DNA of 6,319 nucleotides. It comes from Deltaproteobacteria bacterium. GTDB lineage: Bacteria > Desulfobacterota > DSM-4660 > Desulfatiglandales > HGW-15. The notes under the pieces were generated by a model that had not been told where the DNA came from, did no database searches, and saw only the letters and a program-made list of their open reading frames with translations. The position numbers were made by a program, and so were the translations under genes. The stretch spans positions 1-6,319 of the forward strand of contig DAOVAK010000173.1 of NCBI GenBank assembly GCA_030671095.1, given 5' to 3'. Shown here in pieces: positions 1 through 5,897 of the stretch. The first letter of the stretch is position 1; each line of letters opens with the position of its first letter.

Positions 1-100
1 GGCCGATAGATTTAAGGTAAGATGCGACATAGCCCAATCCGAAAGAGAACCCGCGGTCCTGGGGGACATCTATGTTTAAGTATACAAGCAAGATATTCAT
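1..100 (-). CDS. N-terminal fragment of a B12-binding-type radical SAM protein (cut by window edge)
   Basis: Reading the minus strand from the ATG complementary to 98-100 gives an open frame to the window edge, beginning MNILLVYLNID and containing GFSFGLGYVASYLKSIG. A hydrophobic first strand, a proline/arginine-containing loop and a G-x-G-Y-[IV]-A-x-x-L-K helix are how cobalamin-binding-domain radical SAM proteins usually start; such enzymes do methyl transfers and other radical chemistry. A purine-rich ribosome site lies upstream on the minus strand (AAGGG, complement of 111-115, with AGAGGA complementary to 117-122). The B12-binding and radical SAM CxxxCxxC parts would lie outside the window, so the family is inferred from 33 residues only. 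It is divergent to comM and probably belongs to another transcription unit. A longer minus frame over 12-242 is in a different phase and is a shadow. Confidence 0.6.
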   Translation of the reverse strand, partial: MNILLVYLNIDVPQDRGFSFGLGYVASYLKSIG

Positions 101-566
101 TTTGTTGAATCCCTTGTCCTCTTTTCTTCCAGAGATCCTTAATATAAGCAATTATGTTGCCAAATAAAATCGCCAGCGAGGTGGTGCAATGCCTGGGGAA
201 ATTATGGCCTTTTCCGATGAAATTGGAGGTTGTTGGTATCAAATGGAGTAAAAAATTTCATAGTATTCCCACATTTTTTCATATTTACTCTATTCTTACG
301 GTCCTCTCGATGGCACTGAAGCGAAGGGACAAGGAAGGCCCCTGCCGAAATATCTAAATTTCGATAAGACTGAAGGGTTACAACGATATTTCCTAAAAAA
401 CCAGGAAACTCCAGACCACATTTTCCTTGTCGCTTCTTTCCCTTTGTGGTATAAAGGAGAAGTATTCAAGTATCAATTCCCTCGGTGAAATTGGGTTTTT
501 AAAGTACTCGGGACACGGACACGGATCACGATTTGTGGTAAACACGCTTAGTTATTTTGGGTAAAT
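101..566. other. Divergent intergenic region, no gene seen
   Basis: This stretch separates the minus-strand radical SAM-like gene from comM. Short frames exist (154-357 on plus and a minus frame over the left half), but neither shows a recognisable motif, a good ribosome site or protein-like composition. Around 511-530 there is a small imperfect tandem repeat (GGACAC GGACAC GGATCACG). Promoters for both flanking genes should lie here, but I could not identify a convincing -35/-10 pair. Just before comM the only ribosome-site-like sequence is a weak TTGGGTAA. Confidence 0.5.
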
Positions 567-2099
567 ATGCTTGCCAAGGTTCTAAGTAGCGCCGTCTTTG
601 GCATTGATGCCTATACCGTAGAGGTGGAGGTAGATATCGCCACGGGGCTTCCAGCCTTTTCCACCGTTGGTCTTCCCGAGGGGGCGGTCAAGGAGAGCAA
701 GGATCGGGTCAAGGCTGCAATCAAGAACTGCGGTTACGAATTTCCCCCACGAAGGATCACCGTCAACCTGGCCCCGGCCGATATTCGTAAGGAAGGGGCG
801 GCTTTCGACCTTCCCATCGCCGTGGGGATTTTGGCGGCTATGGAGGAAGTGAGGAAGGAGAAATTGGATAAGTTTTTCATCCTGGGGGAACTATCCCTCT
901 ATGGTGAGGTAAAGCCCATACGCGGGACCCTTCCCATTTCAGTGACTGCCAGGGATTCAGGCCTTTGCGGGGTTATCATCCCCGAGGGGAACGCAAAAGA
1001 GGGAGCTGTTGTCAAGGGAATCGAGGTACTCGCCGTTAAGAACCTGTTCGAGGTAGTGGATTTTCTCAATGGGGGCCGAAAGATTCAGCCCACAACGGTT
1101 GATCTTGAGGAGATTTTCTCGGAAGAGTTGGGCTACCCCGTCGATTTCAATGAGGTAAAAGGGCAGGAACATGTCAAGCGATGTCTGGAGGTAGCTGCGG
1201 CGGGTGGGCATAACTTGATCATGATCGGGCCCCCCGGCTCCGGTAAGACTATGCTGGCCCGGAGACTTCCCACGATTTTACCGGATATGAATTTCGAGGA
1301 GAGCCTGGAGGCGACAAAAATCCATAGTGTCCTGGGGCTCCTTCCAAGCGATAGCGCCCTAGTGGTCCAACGCCCTTTTCGATCCCCGCACCATACCATT
1401 TCGGATGCGGGGCTCATCGGGGGAGGGCAGATTCCCAAACCCGGAGAGGTGAGCCTGGCCCATAACGGGGTCTTATTCTTGGATGAATTTCCTGAGTTCA
1501 AAAAGAACCTTCTTGAAATGATGCGTCAGCCCCTGGAGGACGGCAAAGTGACCATTGCTCGAGCGGCTACTTCATTAACCTATCCGGCCGATTTTATGCT
1601 GATGGCCGCCATGAATCCCTGCCCCTGCGGGTATTATGGGGACTCCACTCATGAGTGCACCTGCATCCCCCATCAAATCCAGCGGTATCGTTCCAAGATT
1701 TCGGGTCCACTTATGGATCGGATCGATATTCATATCGAAGTGCCCGCCGTGACGTACAAGGATTTGGCGGCTCGAGATTCCGGCGAACCATCCAAGGTAT
1801 TGAGGGAGCGAATCAATAGGGCGCGGAAAATCCAGTCCCAGAGGTTTAAAGGGTCCAAGATCCATTGTAACGCCCAGATGACCAATCGACACATCAAGAG
1901 ATTCTGCTCCATTGACGATGCGAGCCAAAGGCTTCTGGAGATGGCGATCGACAAACTGGGTTTAAGTGCCCGAGCGTATACGCGGATTTTAAAGGTGGGC
2001 CGCACCATCGCTGATTTGGCAGGAGAGGAGGACATCAGTGCGGCCCATATCTCCGAGGCCATCCAGTATCGAAGCCTGGACCGAAACCTGTTATATTGA
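567..2099 (+). CDS. comM: ComM/YifB-family Mg-chelatase-like AAA+ ATPase
   Basis: This 510-residue protein has the full layout of the ComM (YifB) family, whose members are about 500 residues. The N-terminal Lon-S5-fold domain (about 1-170) begins with the characteristic [16 protein letters not shown] and includes [22 protein letters not shown]. The AAA+ Mg-chelatase domain has Walker A GPPGSGKT at 221-228, Walker B GVLFLDE at 301-307 and a sensor-like AMNPCPCG at 348-355. Four cysteines (352, 354, 364, 366) form the family's CPC...CTC insert. The C-terminal Mg_chelatase_C part carries [20 protein letters not shown] (466-485) and ends with YRSLDR. In Vibrio cholerae and other bacteria ComM is a hexameric helicase that promotes branch migration when incoming DNA is integrated during natural transformation; many non-competent bacteria also carry it. 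The start is fixed by the conserved N-terminus, although the ribosome site is weak. It reads as a chromosomal housekeeping gene beside the polysaccharide locus, with no functional link to it. No clear terminator follows. Confidence 0.96.
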   Translation: MLAKVLSSAVFGIDAYTVEVEVDIATGLPAFSTVGLPEGAVKESKDRVKAAIKNCGYEFPPRRITVNLAPADIRKEGAAFDLPIAVGILAAMEEVRKEKLDKFFILGELSLYGEVKPIRGTLPISVTARDSGLCGVIIPEGNAKEGAVVKGIEVLAVKNLFEVVDFLNGGRKIQPTTVDLEEIFSEELGYPVDFNEVKGQEHVKRCLEVAAAGGHNLIMIGPPGSGKTMLARRLPTILPDMNFEESLEATKIHSVLGLLPSDSALVVQRPFRSPHHTISDAGLIGGGQIPKPGEVSLAHNGVLFLDEFPEFKKNLLEMMRQPLEDGKVTIARAATSLTYPADFMLMAAMNPCPCGYYGDSTHECTCIPHQIQRYRSKISGPLMDRIDIHIEVPAVTYKDLAARDSGEPSKVLRERINRARKIQSQRFKGSKIHCNAQMTNRHIKRFCSIDDASQRLLEMAIDKLGLSARAYTRILKVGRTIADLAGEEDISAAHISEAIQYRSLDRNLLY

Positions 2100-2159
2100 G
2101 ATCTCTGGGAAAGTCGCTCTTCGCTGCTCAAAATATTTTTTCGACCATTCTAAAGCTCG

Positions 2160-2219
2160 CCCTGTTAAGCAGCAATAGTTTCATTTCTGATCCAAGCACC
2201 AGGTTATTACTTAACAGGG
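2160..2219. repeat. 10-bp perfect inverted repeat with 40-bp spacer
   Basis: CCCTGTTAAG at 2160-2169 is matched by its exact reverse complement CTTAACAGGG at 2210-2219. It starts 60 bases after the comM stop. No T-run follows the right arm, so it is not a standard intrinsic terminator. It could be a processed 3' structure, a protein-binding pair or the ends of a tiny decayed element; I see no coding content between the arms. Confidence 0.55.
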
Positions 2220-2265
2220 TTGCTTCACCATTTGTTAGAATGTGCAGGGCCCTAACCGCATGACT

Positions 2266-2289
2266 GCAGCACCGCAGCACTGCAACAGT
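2266..2289. repeat. Short 8-bp tandem repeat block
   Basis: Three adjacent 8-mers, GCAGCACC, GCAGCACT and GCAACAGT, form a degenerate tandem array. GACTG at 2262-2266 and CAGTC at 2286-2290 are complementary and could close a small hairpin. Blocks like this often create spurious frames; no function can be assigned. Confidence 0.45.
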
Positions 2290-2307
2290 CTATAATTTCG
2301 CGCTCAG

Positions 2308-2344
2308 AGCTTCTTTCCCAGTTTCTTAGAAATCTCAAGAAGCT
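2308..2344. repeat. 8-bp inverted repeat, 21-bp loop
   Basis: AGCTTCTT at 2308-2315 pairs exactly with AAGAAGCT at 2337-2344. There is no T-run after it. It may be a chance or decayed structure; the function is unknown. Confidence 0.35.
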
Positions 2345-2563
2345 TCTGAAGCATCCTTCCTGAGAAAATCCATCGTAACAGAAGCCCCTCAGGACTAAAT
2401 TCCGCCAAATATCCACTCCTCTTCTCAAAACTAATAACATCAATTTTTCCCTTGGTTGCCGTTTGGCATTGAAATTGTATGAGATTGGAGTAATTCCTGG
2501 GGGCGGGAATGAAGCTTTACAACTATTTTCAAGGGCTTCGACCGTCCCTATTATTTTTATACG

Positions 2564-2598
2564 TTATTTAAGTTACTTAAATTATTTAACTATTTAAT
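2564..2598. promoter_or_regulatory. AT-rich 9-bp tandem repeats, candidate operator of the RHH regulator
   Basis: Three adjacent 9-mers TTATTTAAG, TTACTTAAA and TTATTTAAC are followed by a shorter TATTTAAT. The block ends 57 bases before the start of the ribbon-helix-helix gene. Ribbon-helix-helix proteins typically bind short, regularly spaced direct or inverted repeats in their own promoter, so autoregulation through this block is a reasonable inference, not something the sequence proves. The alternative is simple AT-rich promoter DNA. Confidence 0.4.
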
Positions 2599-2655
2599 AT
2601 GTCATAACCACCTATACCCTTTAATAACGTAACGAAATATAACGGGAAATGAGTA

Positions 2656-2898
2656 ATGGTAAAAACCAATAAAAACAAGAAAAATCGCGGAAGGCCCAGG
2701 GTGGGCGGGCAAAGACAGAAAGCCACGGGATTTTTCCTGTATCCTGAAACTCACGAAAAACTGACGATTTTATCCACAAAAACGCGAATATCAAAGGCAT
2801 CCTTTGTTAGAGAGGCATTAGAGGATCTTTTCAGGAAATATGACGATATTCTGAATAATATCAATGAAGATACCATTATTCTGAAGAATTCCGAGTGA
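2656..2898 (+). CDS. Small ribbon-helix-helix (CopG/Arc-type) DNA-binding protein
   Basis: This 80-residue protein has a strongly basic N-terminal tail (residues 1-22, many Lys/Arg/Asn). A fold-like segment follows: a short strand GFFLYPE (25-31), helix A (about 32-44, THEKLTILSTKTR), a turn and helix B (about 45-61, ISKASFVREALEDLFRKY). The pattern strand, helix, I-S-K-A-S-F-V-R-E-A-L, helix is typical of ribbon-helix-helix dimers, which insert the strand into the DNA major groove. The C-terminus is acidic and polar. It stands 108 bp ahead of the antiterminator gene in the same direction, so both may share a transcript and it may regulate the locus. No toxin-like partner is adjacent, so an antitoxin role is less likely. 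The ribosome site is modest (GGGAAATGAG just before the ATG). The family fold is fairly secure; the target is unknown. Confidence 0.72.
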   Translation: MVKTNKNKKNRGRPRVGGQRQKATGFFLYPETHEKLTILSTKTRISKASFVREALEDLFRKYDDILNNINEDTIILKNSE

Positions 2899-3006
2899 GA
2901 CTGTTAGGAAAAATTGCGCAGTTCAGAGAGTGGAAAAATTGTAAGAGCTTATGAAAAAAGTTCAGACCCGAAGCCGGTTCGAAATAAGAATGGGGAGAAG
3001 CAGACG

Positions 3007-3522
3007 ATGACGTGGCTAACCGAAAATTGCTGGTATGTGGTTCAGACCAAGCCCAGCAATGAACAGAGGGCCCAGTACTATTTGGAGAGGGAGGGGGTTG
3101 AGACATTAAATCCCCTGATGGAGGCGCATATATCGAAGAGGGGCAGATCATTGATGACGCTTAGACCCCTTTTCCCCAATTATATCTTTGCGCGCTTTAT
3201 CCTGGAGAGGGATTACCCAAAGGTGAGGTGGGCGCGGGGAGTCAATAAGGTCCTGGGTAGGGGAAGGGAACCGATGCCCATCAACGATGTAGTCGTGCAA
3301 GAGATAAAAAACAGGATCGATGAGGACTGTGTTGTCAATCGGGCCTACGACCTGAAGCCTCATGACACGGTGAAAATAAAAGAGGGTCCCTTGAGGGATC
3401 TCATAGGGGTCTTCGACCGGTGGATGTCCAAGGAAGGTCGTATTCGGGTTCTCTTGAGCCTGATTGGCTACCAGACCAGTGTTCAACTCCACTACTCCCA
3501 GGTGGAAAAGGTCTGGATGTAG
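3007..3522 (+). CDS. RfaH-like specialised NusG paralog, transcription antiterminator
   Basis: The protein has 171 residues from the ATG at 3007, close to RfaH (about 162) and other NusG paralogs. The NGN domain starts at WYVVQTKPSNEQRAQYYLER (9-28) and contains PLFPNYIF (54-61), a hallmark of the RfaH/NusG family, and RGVNKVLGRG (77-86). The C-terminal KOW domain (about 115-170) has VKIKEGPLRDLIGVFDRW followed by RVLLSLIGYQTSVQL and VEKVW. Such paralogs bind RNA polymerase, suppress pausing and termination in long operons, and in several phyla (RfaH, UpxY, LoaP) serve polysaccharide or similar clusters. I chose 3007 because the fold begins eight residues later and GGGGAG lies upstream with normal spacing; a longer TTG frame from 2914 adds only low-complexity residues. 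The stop codon abuts the repeated leader with its ops-like element, which suggests a local target. I cannot decide between the RfaH subfamily and another NusG paralog without a tree. Confidence 0.9.
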   Translation: MTWLTENCWYVVQTKPSNEQRAQYYLEREGVETLNPLMEAHISKRGRSLMTLRPLFPNYIFARFILERDYPKVRWARGVNKVLGRGREPMPINDVVVQEIKNRIDEDCVVNRAYDLKPHDTVKIKEGPLRDLIGVFDRWMSKEGRIRVLLSLIGYQTSVQLHYSQVEKVWM

Positions 3523-3543
3523 GGCCTCTCGATGGCCCATGGG

Positions 3544-3582
3544 GAGTTCACAGCATTAAGGAAATAGTAACTAGGTGAACTC
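3544..3582 (+). promoter_or_regulatory. Leader stem-loop 1, copy 1
   Basis: GAGTTCAC (3544-3551) and GTGAACTC (3575-3582) form a perfect 8-bp stem around a 23-base loop. The stem is identical in copy 2, and only two loop bases differ. No T-run follows directly, so it is not an ordinary terminator; it may be an RNA element of the leader or a protein-binding inverted repeat in the DNA. Confidence 0.65.
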
Positions 3583-3609
3583 AAAACATAGCAAGCAATT
3601 TTCTTTGTG

Positions 3610-3625
3610 GGGTACTCAGGTACTC
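3610..3625 (+). promoter_or_regulatory. Leader stem-loop 2, copy 1
   Basis: GGGTAC, loop TCAG, GTACTC gives a 6-bp stem with one G-T (G-U in RNA) pair at 3611/3624. In copy 2 the same pair is G-C, so the only difference keeps the pairing. It sits five bases upstream of the ops-like 11-mer. Confidence 0.55.
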
Positions 3626-3630
3626 TGGAC

Positions 3631-3641
3631 GGCGGCAGCCT
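3631..3641 (+). promoter_or_regulatory. ops-like element, copy 1 (candidate RfaH recruitment/pause site)
   Basis: GGCGGCAGCCT matches the enterobacterial ops consensus GGCGGTAGCNT except for C instead of T at position 6. In E. coli this element pauses RNA polymerase, and its non-template strand forms a small hairpin read by RfaH. The GC...GC pairs that close that hairpin are kept here. The adjacent RfaH-like gene and the second copy before gmd support the call; recognition by this protein is inferred. Confidence 0.6.
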
Positions 3642-3651
3642 ATTCTTTTTC

Positions 3652-4641
3652 ATGAAAATGGCCCGAAGGAAATCCTCGTTTCAATCCGGCTCTAAAAATG
3701 CTTTGAACAGATCCGAGCGTCCCGTACTCTTCGGTGTGTGCTTTGCCAAGAACGAGGAAGACATCATCGCCGATTCAACTACCCACGCGGCGCAGTTTTG
3801 TGACAAGGTCTTCGTGGTAGACAATGCAAGTACTGATCGAACATGGAGTATCGTAAATGGATTGGAGCTCGACAACCTTGTGCCCGTATGTTCAAAAGAT
3901 TTTGTATTTCGAGATTACCTGCGCCTCAGGTTCATGGAGAGCAGAAAGGCGGAACTCGGGATTAACAACTGGTGGTACATGTTCGATGCGGACGAGTTCC
4001 TTCTCGAGGAGCCCTTCGACGCCATGGCCCAGGCAGAGGAAGAGGGTGCTGACTGCATCGCTGTCGAAATGATTAATTTCCTCCTCACGAAGGACGAGGT
4101 CCGCGATGCACTGGAGAGCGGTTGCCAAGAGACCTGGCGCGACCGGAACTACTACGTCCTCTACGAATCTGGCAAAGTCGAATTCATCAAAAACACCAAG
4201 TACCTCGACTACCACGTGCACGACATCATACCCTTCGGACTCACCAAGGAGTGCTCCCAGCGACTGCTCATGAAGCATTACCCATACCGGTTCCTGGGTC
4301 AACTCGAAAAGAGAGTCCATACCAGGTACGGGAATCCGGAGTTTGAATCTGAGTGCAGGCGCGGGACTGACCTAGATCGCTACATTTTCGACCCGGCTAA
4401 TGTCCCGGAACTCCGACGCTGGAACGAAGAGAAAGGCGTAGACCCTACGGGGGGCTTCAGCGTTAACGTGCCCCGGATTGGCGATATCGTTCGGGACCGT
4501 ATACTCGCCGTGATGATACACACGCTCTACCGGCTCCGGCTGCTCCATTTGTTCTACGCATTCTACCGACGGTATGTGGTATGGCGCCAGGGGGTTGATC
4601 TCAAGAACGAACCCAATTTTTGGGACGGCTCCCTTTGCTGA
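3652..4641 (+). CDS. Family 2 glycosyltransferase (GT-A fold)
   Basis: From the ATG at 3652 the protein has 329 residues. After a basic, serine-rich start (1-23) the GT-A nucleotide-binding region follows: VLFGVCFAKNEEDIIADS (25-42), then VVDNASTD (55-62), the usual GT2 pattern for binding the sugar nucleotide. WWYMFDADEFL (107-117) holds the DxD metal-binding motif at Asp112-Ala-Asp114. The Asp-Glu after it and the later HYPYRF resemble the Glyco_tranf_2_4-type branch. It should transfer a sugar during polysaccharide or lipopolysaccharide assembly at the inner membrane face; donor and acceptor cannot be told. No membrane spans are obvious apart from hydrophobic stretches near the C-terminus. 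I rejected the GTG at 3607 because it lies in the non-coding repeat. ATG 3658 is also possible. Neither ATG has a Shine-Dalgarno sequence. Codons are visibly richer in G/C at third positions than in gmd, suggesting separate origin. The gene is bracketed by the two leader repeats. Confidence 0.85.
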   Translation: MKMARRKSSFQSGSKNALNRSERPVLFGVCFAKNEEDIIADSTTHAAQFCDKVFVVDNASTDRTWSIVNGLELDNLVPVCSKDFVFRDYLRLRFMESRKAELGINNWWYMFDADEFLLEEPFDAMAQAEEEGADCIAVEMINFLLTKDEVRDALESGCQETWRDRNYYVLYESGKVEFIKNTKYLDYHVHDIIPFGLTKECSQRLLMKHYPYRFLGQLEKRVHTRYGNPEFESECRRGTDLDRYIFDPANVPELRRWNEEKGVDPTGGFSVNVPRIGDIVRDRILAVMIHTLYRLRLLHLFYAFYRRYVVWRQGVDLKNEPNFWDGSLC

Positions 4642-4653
4642 GAATGTTACTTT

Positions 4654-4683
4654 ACTACCCCAGGTCCCTACACTTTGAATGTT
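4654..4683 (+). repeat. Possible decayed copy of the 3' end of the RfaH-like gene
   Basis: Just ahead of leader copy 2, ACTACCCCAGGT (4654-4665) resembles ACTACTCCCAGGT in the last codons of the RfaH-like gene (3491-3503), with one base missing. The rest up to the leader repeat shows only patchy identity (for example TTTGAATGT against TCTGGATGT). If real, the duplicated unit originally contained the antiterminator tail plus leader. The match is short and partly gapped, so chance is not excluded. Confidence 0.35.
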
Positions 4684-4705
4684 GGGCGTCTTGGTGGCCC
4701 ATAGG

Positions 4706-4744
4706 GAGTTCACAGCGTTAAGGAAATAGCAACTAGGTGAACTC
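4706..4744 (+). promoter_or_regulatory. Leader stem-loop 1, copy 2
   Basis: GAGTTCAC (4706-4713) and GTGAACTC (4737-4744) repeat the perfect 8-bp stem of copy 1. Loop differences from copy 1 are A to G at 4717 and T to C at 4730. Confidence 0.65.
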
Positions 4745-4771
4745 GAGACATGGTAAGCACACTTTTTTGTG

Positions 4772-4787
4772 GGGTACTCAGGTACCC
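4772..4787 (+). promoter_or_regulatory. Leader stem-loop 2, copy 2
   Basis: GGGTAC, loop TCAG, GTACCC is a perfect 6-bp stem. The only change against copy 1 (C at 4786 instead of T) turns a G-U pair into G-C. Confidence 0.6.
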
Positions 4788-4792
4788 TGGAC

Positions 4793-4803
4793 GGCGGCAG
4801 CCT
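4793..4803 (+). promoter_or_regulatory. ops-like element, copy 2
   Basis: GGCGGCAGCCT is identical to the 11-mer before the glycosyltransferase and again differs from the ops consensus only at position 6. It lies 19 bases upstream of the gmd start codon. Confidence 0.6.
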
Positions 4804-4822
4804 CTCTATATAGGGTGATATC

Positions 4823-5884
4823 GTGAAAAATAGGGCATTAATAACTGGTGTTACAGGGCAGGACGGGTCTTATTTGGCTGAGTTATTGCTAGAAAAGGAT
4901 TATGAAGTCTACGGTTTAATTAGACGATCAAGTTCCTTCAATACAGGTCGGATTGACCATATTTATAAGGATCCTCATGATTCTGAAGTTAAATTAAAGC
5001 TGGTATATGGCGATCTAAATGATGCAAGTTCTCTAAATAAGATTTTAAGAGATATCTGCCCTGATGAAATTTATAATCTAGGTGCACAGAGTCATGTCCG
5101 AGTAAGCTTTGATATCCCGGAGTATACCGCTGAAATTACTGGCCTTGGCACTATTCGACTGCTCGAAGCAATTAGGGAACTTGGAATTAGACCGAAATTT
5201 TATCAGGCCTCAAGCAGTGAACTATTTGGGAAAGTTGTAAAAATACCCCAAAATGAAAAAACTCCCTTTTATCCTCGAAGCCCTTACGGATCTGCCAAGG
5301 CCTTCGCTTTTTACACGACGGTAAATTATCGTGAAGCTCATAATATATTTGCGTGCAACGGGATATTGTTCAACCATGAATCACCAAGAAGAGGAGAAAC
5401 CTTTGTGACCAGAAAGATTACTCGGGCAGGTACACGAATAAAAATGGGTCTTCAGGATAAGCTTTATCTTGGAAACTTAAATGCCAAGAGAGACTGGGGG
5501 TACGCTAAAGACTTTGTAAAGGCCATGTGGCTCATGCTCCAGCAAAACGAGCCCGATGATTATGTCATTGCGACCGGGATAACTCATTCCGTGAGAGAAT
5601 TTGTTGAAGCAGTATTTGATCGACTGGATCTGGATTGGAAAAAATACATCGAAATCGATCCCAGATATTTCCGCCCAGCGGAGGTAGATCTCCTACTCGG
5701 TGATGCCAGAAAGGCAAGAAAAAAGCTAAACTGGCGACCAAATGTCACGTTTAATGAGTTGGTTGACATCATGGTAGAGGCAGACCTGGAACTGGCGAGG
5801 AAGGAAGCTCATCTCAACTCTTATCATAAACTTGGCGATGCCGAGCGAATTCATCTGAAGAACGGGAGAGTTTCAAGTTTCTAA
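4823..5884 (+). CDS. gmd: GDP-mannose 4,6-dehydratase
   Basis: This 353-residue protein matches Gmd along its whole length. It is an extended short-chain dehydrogenase/reductase in the cytoplasm that converts GDP-D-mannose to GDP-4-keto-6-deoxy-D-mannose, the first step towards GDP-fucose, GDP-rhamnose or GDP-perosamine. The cofactor-binding loop is G9-V-T-G12-Q-D-G15, followed by [19 protein letters not shown] (30-48). Catalytic residues are visible as Ser131 and Glu133 in QASSSELFG and as Tyr155 and Lys159 in YGSAK; these correspond to Thr132, Glu134, Tyr156 and Lys160 of the E. coli enzyme. [16 protein letters not shown] (184-199) is a strong family signature. [20 protein letters not shown] near the C-terminus is typical too. 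The start is a GTG with AGGGTGAT (4812-4819) as ribosome site, unlike the preceding glycosyltransferase, which lacks one. Codon use is more AT-rich than in the glycosyltransferase. It follows leader copy 2 and probably heads or belongs to a polysaccharide operon. Confidence 0.96.
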   Translation: MKNRALITGVTGQDGSYLAELLLEKDYEVYGLIRRSSSFNTGRIDHIYKDPHDSEVKLKLVYGDLNDASSLNKILRDICPDEIYNLGAQSHVRVSFDIPEYTAEITGLGTIRLLEAIRELGIRPKFYQASSSELFGKVVKIPQNEKTPFYPRSPYGSAKAFAFYTTVNYREAHNIFACNGILFNHESPRRGETFVTRKITRAGTRIKMGLQDKLYLGNLNAKRDWGYAKDFVKAMWLMLQQNEPDDYVIATGITHSVREFVEAVFDRLDLDWKKYIEIDPRYFRPAEVDLLLGDARKARKKLNWRPNVTFNELVDIMVEADLELARKEAHLNSYHKLGDAERIHLKNGRVSSF

Positions 5885-5897
5885 CCGGAAGGAAAAG

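Larger units (their letters stand above)
2100..2655. other. Gene-poor region between comM and the polysaccharide locus
   Basis: No convincing gene is visible in these 556 bases. A minus frame over 2252-2443 is created largely by the repeated GCAGCAC block and looks spurious. The stretch holds a 10-bp perfect inverted repeat (2160-2219), an 8-bp tandem block (2266-2289), an 8-bp inverted repeat (2308-2344) and an AT-rich 9-bp tandem block (2564-2598). The promoter of the downstream ribbon-helix-helix gene is probably in the last 150 bases, but none could be fixed with confidence. The region may contain decayed remnants, but I could not match them to anything. Confidence 0.5.
3522..3641 (+). 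repeat. Leader repeat copy 1 (upstream of the glycosyltransferase)
   Basis: This 120-bp segment is repeated at 4684-4803 in the same orientation, with no gaps in the alignment and about 15 mismatches by hand count. It begins at the stop codon of the RfaH-like gene and ends 10 bases before the ATG of the glycosyltransferase. It is not coding: a GTG-initiated frame at 3607 runs on in this copy but meets a stop in the other copy shortly after the repeat. Inside are two stem-loops and an ops-like 11-mer, listed separately. It is best read as a transcribed leader of the JUMPstart/ops kind. Confidence 0.9.
4684..4803 (+). repeat. Leader repeat copy 2 (upstream of gmd)
   Basis: This is the second copy of the 120-bp leader, exactly 1162 bp downstream of copy 1 and in the same orientation. 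It starts 42 bases after the glycosyltransferase stop and ends 19 bases before the gmd start. The differences are mostly transitions and cluster in the linker between the two stems; both stems and the ops-like 11-mer are preserved, which points to selection on these parts or to a recent duplication. Confidence 0.9.

Noticed and set aside
12..242. Minus-strand 76-residue frame
   Set aside because: It overlaps the better-supported radical SAM-like start in another phase and shows no family features.
303..314. 12-base match CCTCTCGATGGC shared with the beginning of leader copy 1 (3525-3536)
   Set aside because: A single 12-base match is expected about once by chance in a window of this size, and the flanks do not match.
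154..357. Plus-strand 67-residue frame in the region upstream of comM
   Set aside because: No motif, no ribosome site and composition like non-coding DNA.
2266..2290. Tandem GCAGCAC block as a CRISPR array
   Set aside because: Units are 8 bp with no spacers.
2252..2443. Minus-strand 63-residue frame
   Set aside because: Its end is produced by the GCAGCAC tandem block, and no motif or start signal supports it.
2914..3006. TTG-initiated 31-residue extension of the RfaH-like protein
   Set aside because: The added residues look unlike any NGN start, and the ATG at 3007 has a ribosome site and gives the normal length.
3544..3606. Leader stem-loop 1 plus later T-run as an intrinsic terminator
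   Set aside because: About 20 bases separate the stem from the T-rich stretch, and in copy 1 the T-run is interrupted; this is not terminator geometry.
3607..3651. GTG-initiated N-terminal extension of the glycosyltransferase (MGYSGTLDGG...)
   Set aside because: It lies in the repeated leader; the equivalent frame in the second copy ends at a stop, and there is no ribosome site.
3522..4803. Leader repeats as ends of an insertion sequence or transposon
   Set aside because: They are direct, contain regulatory structure, and the gene between them is a glycosyltransferase, not a transposase; no target-site duplication is seen.
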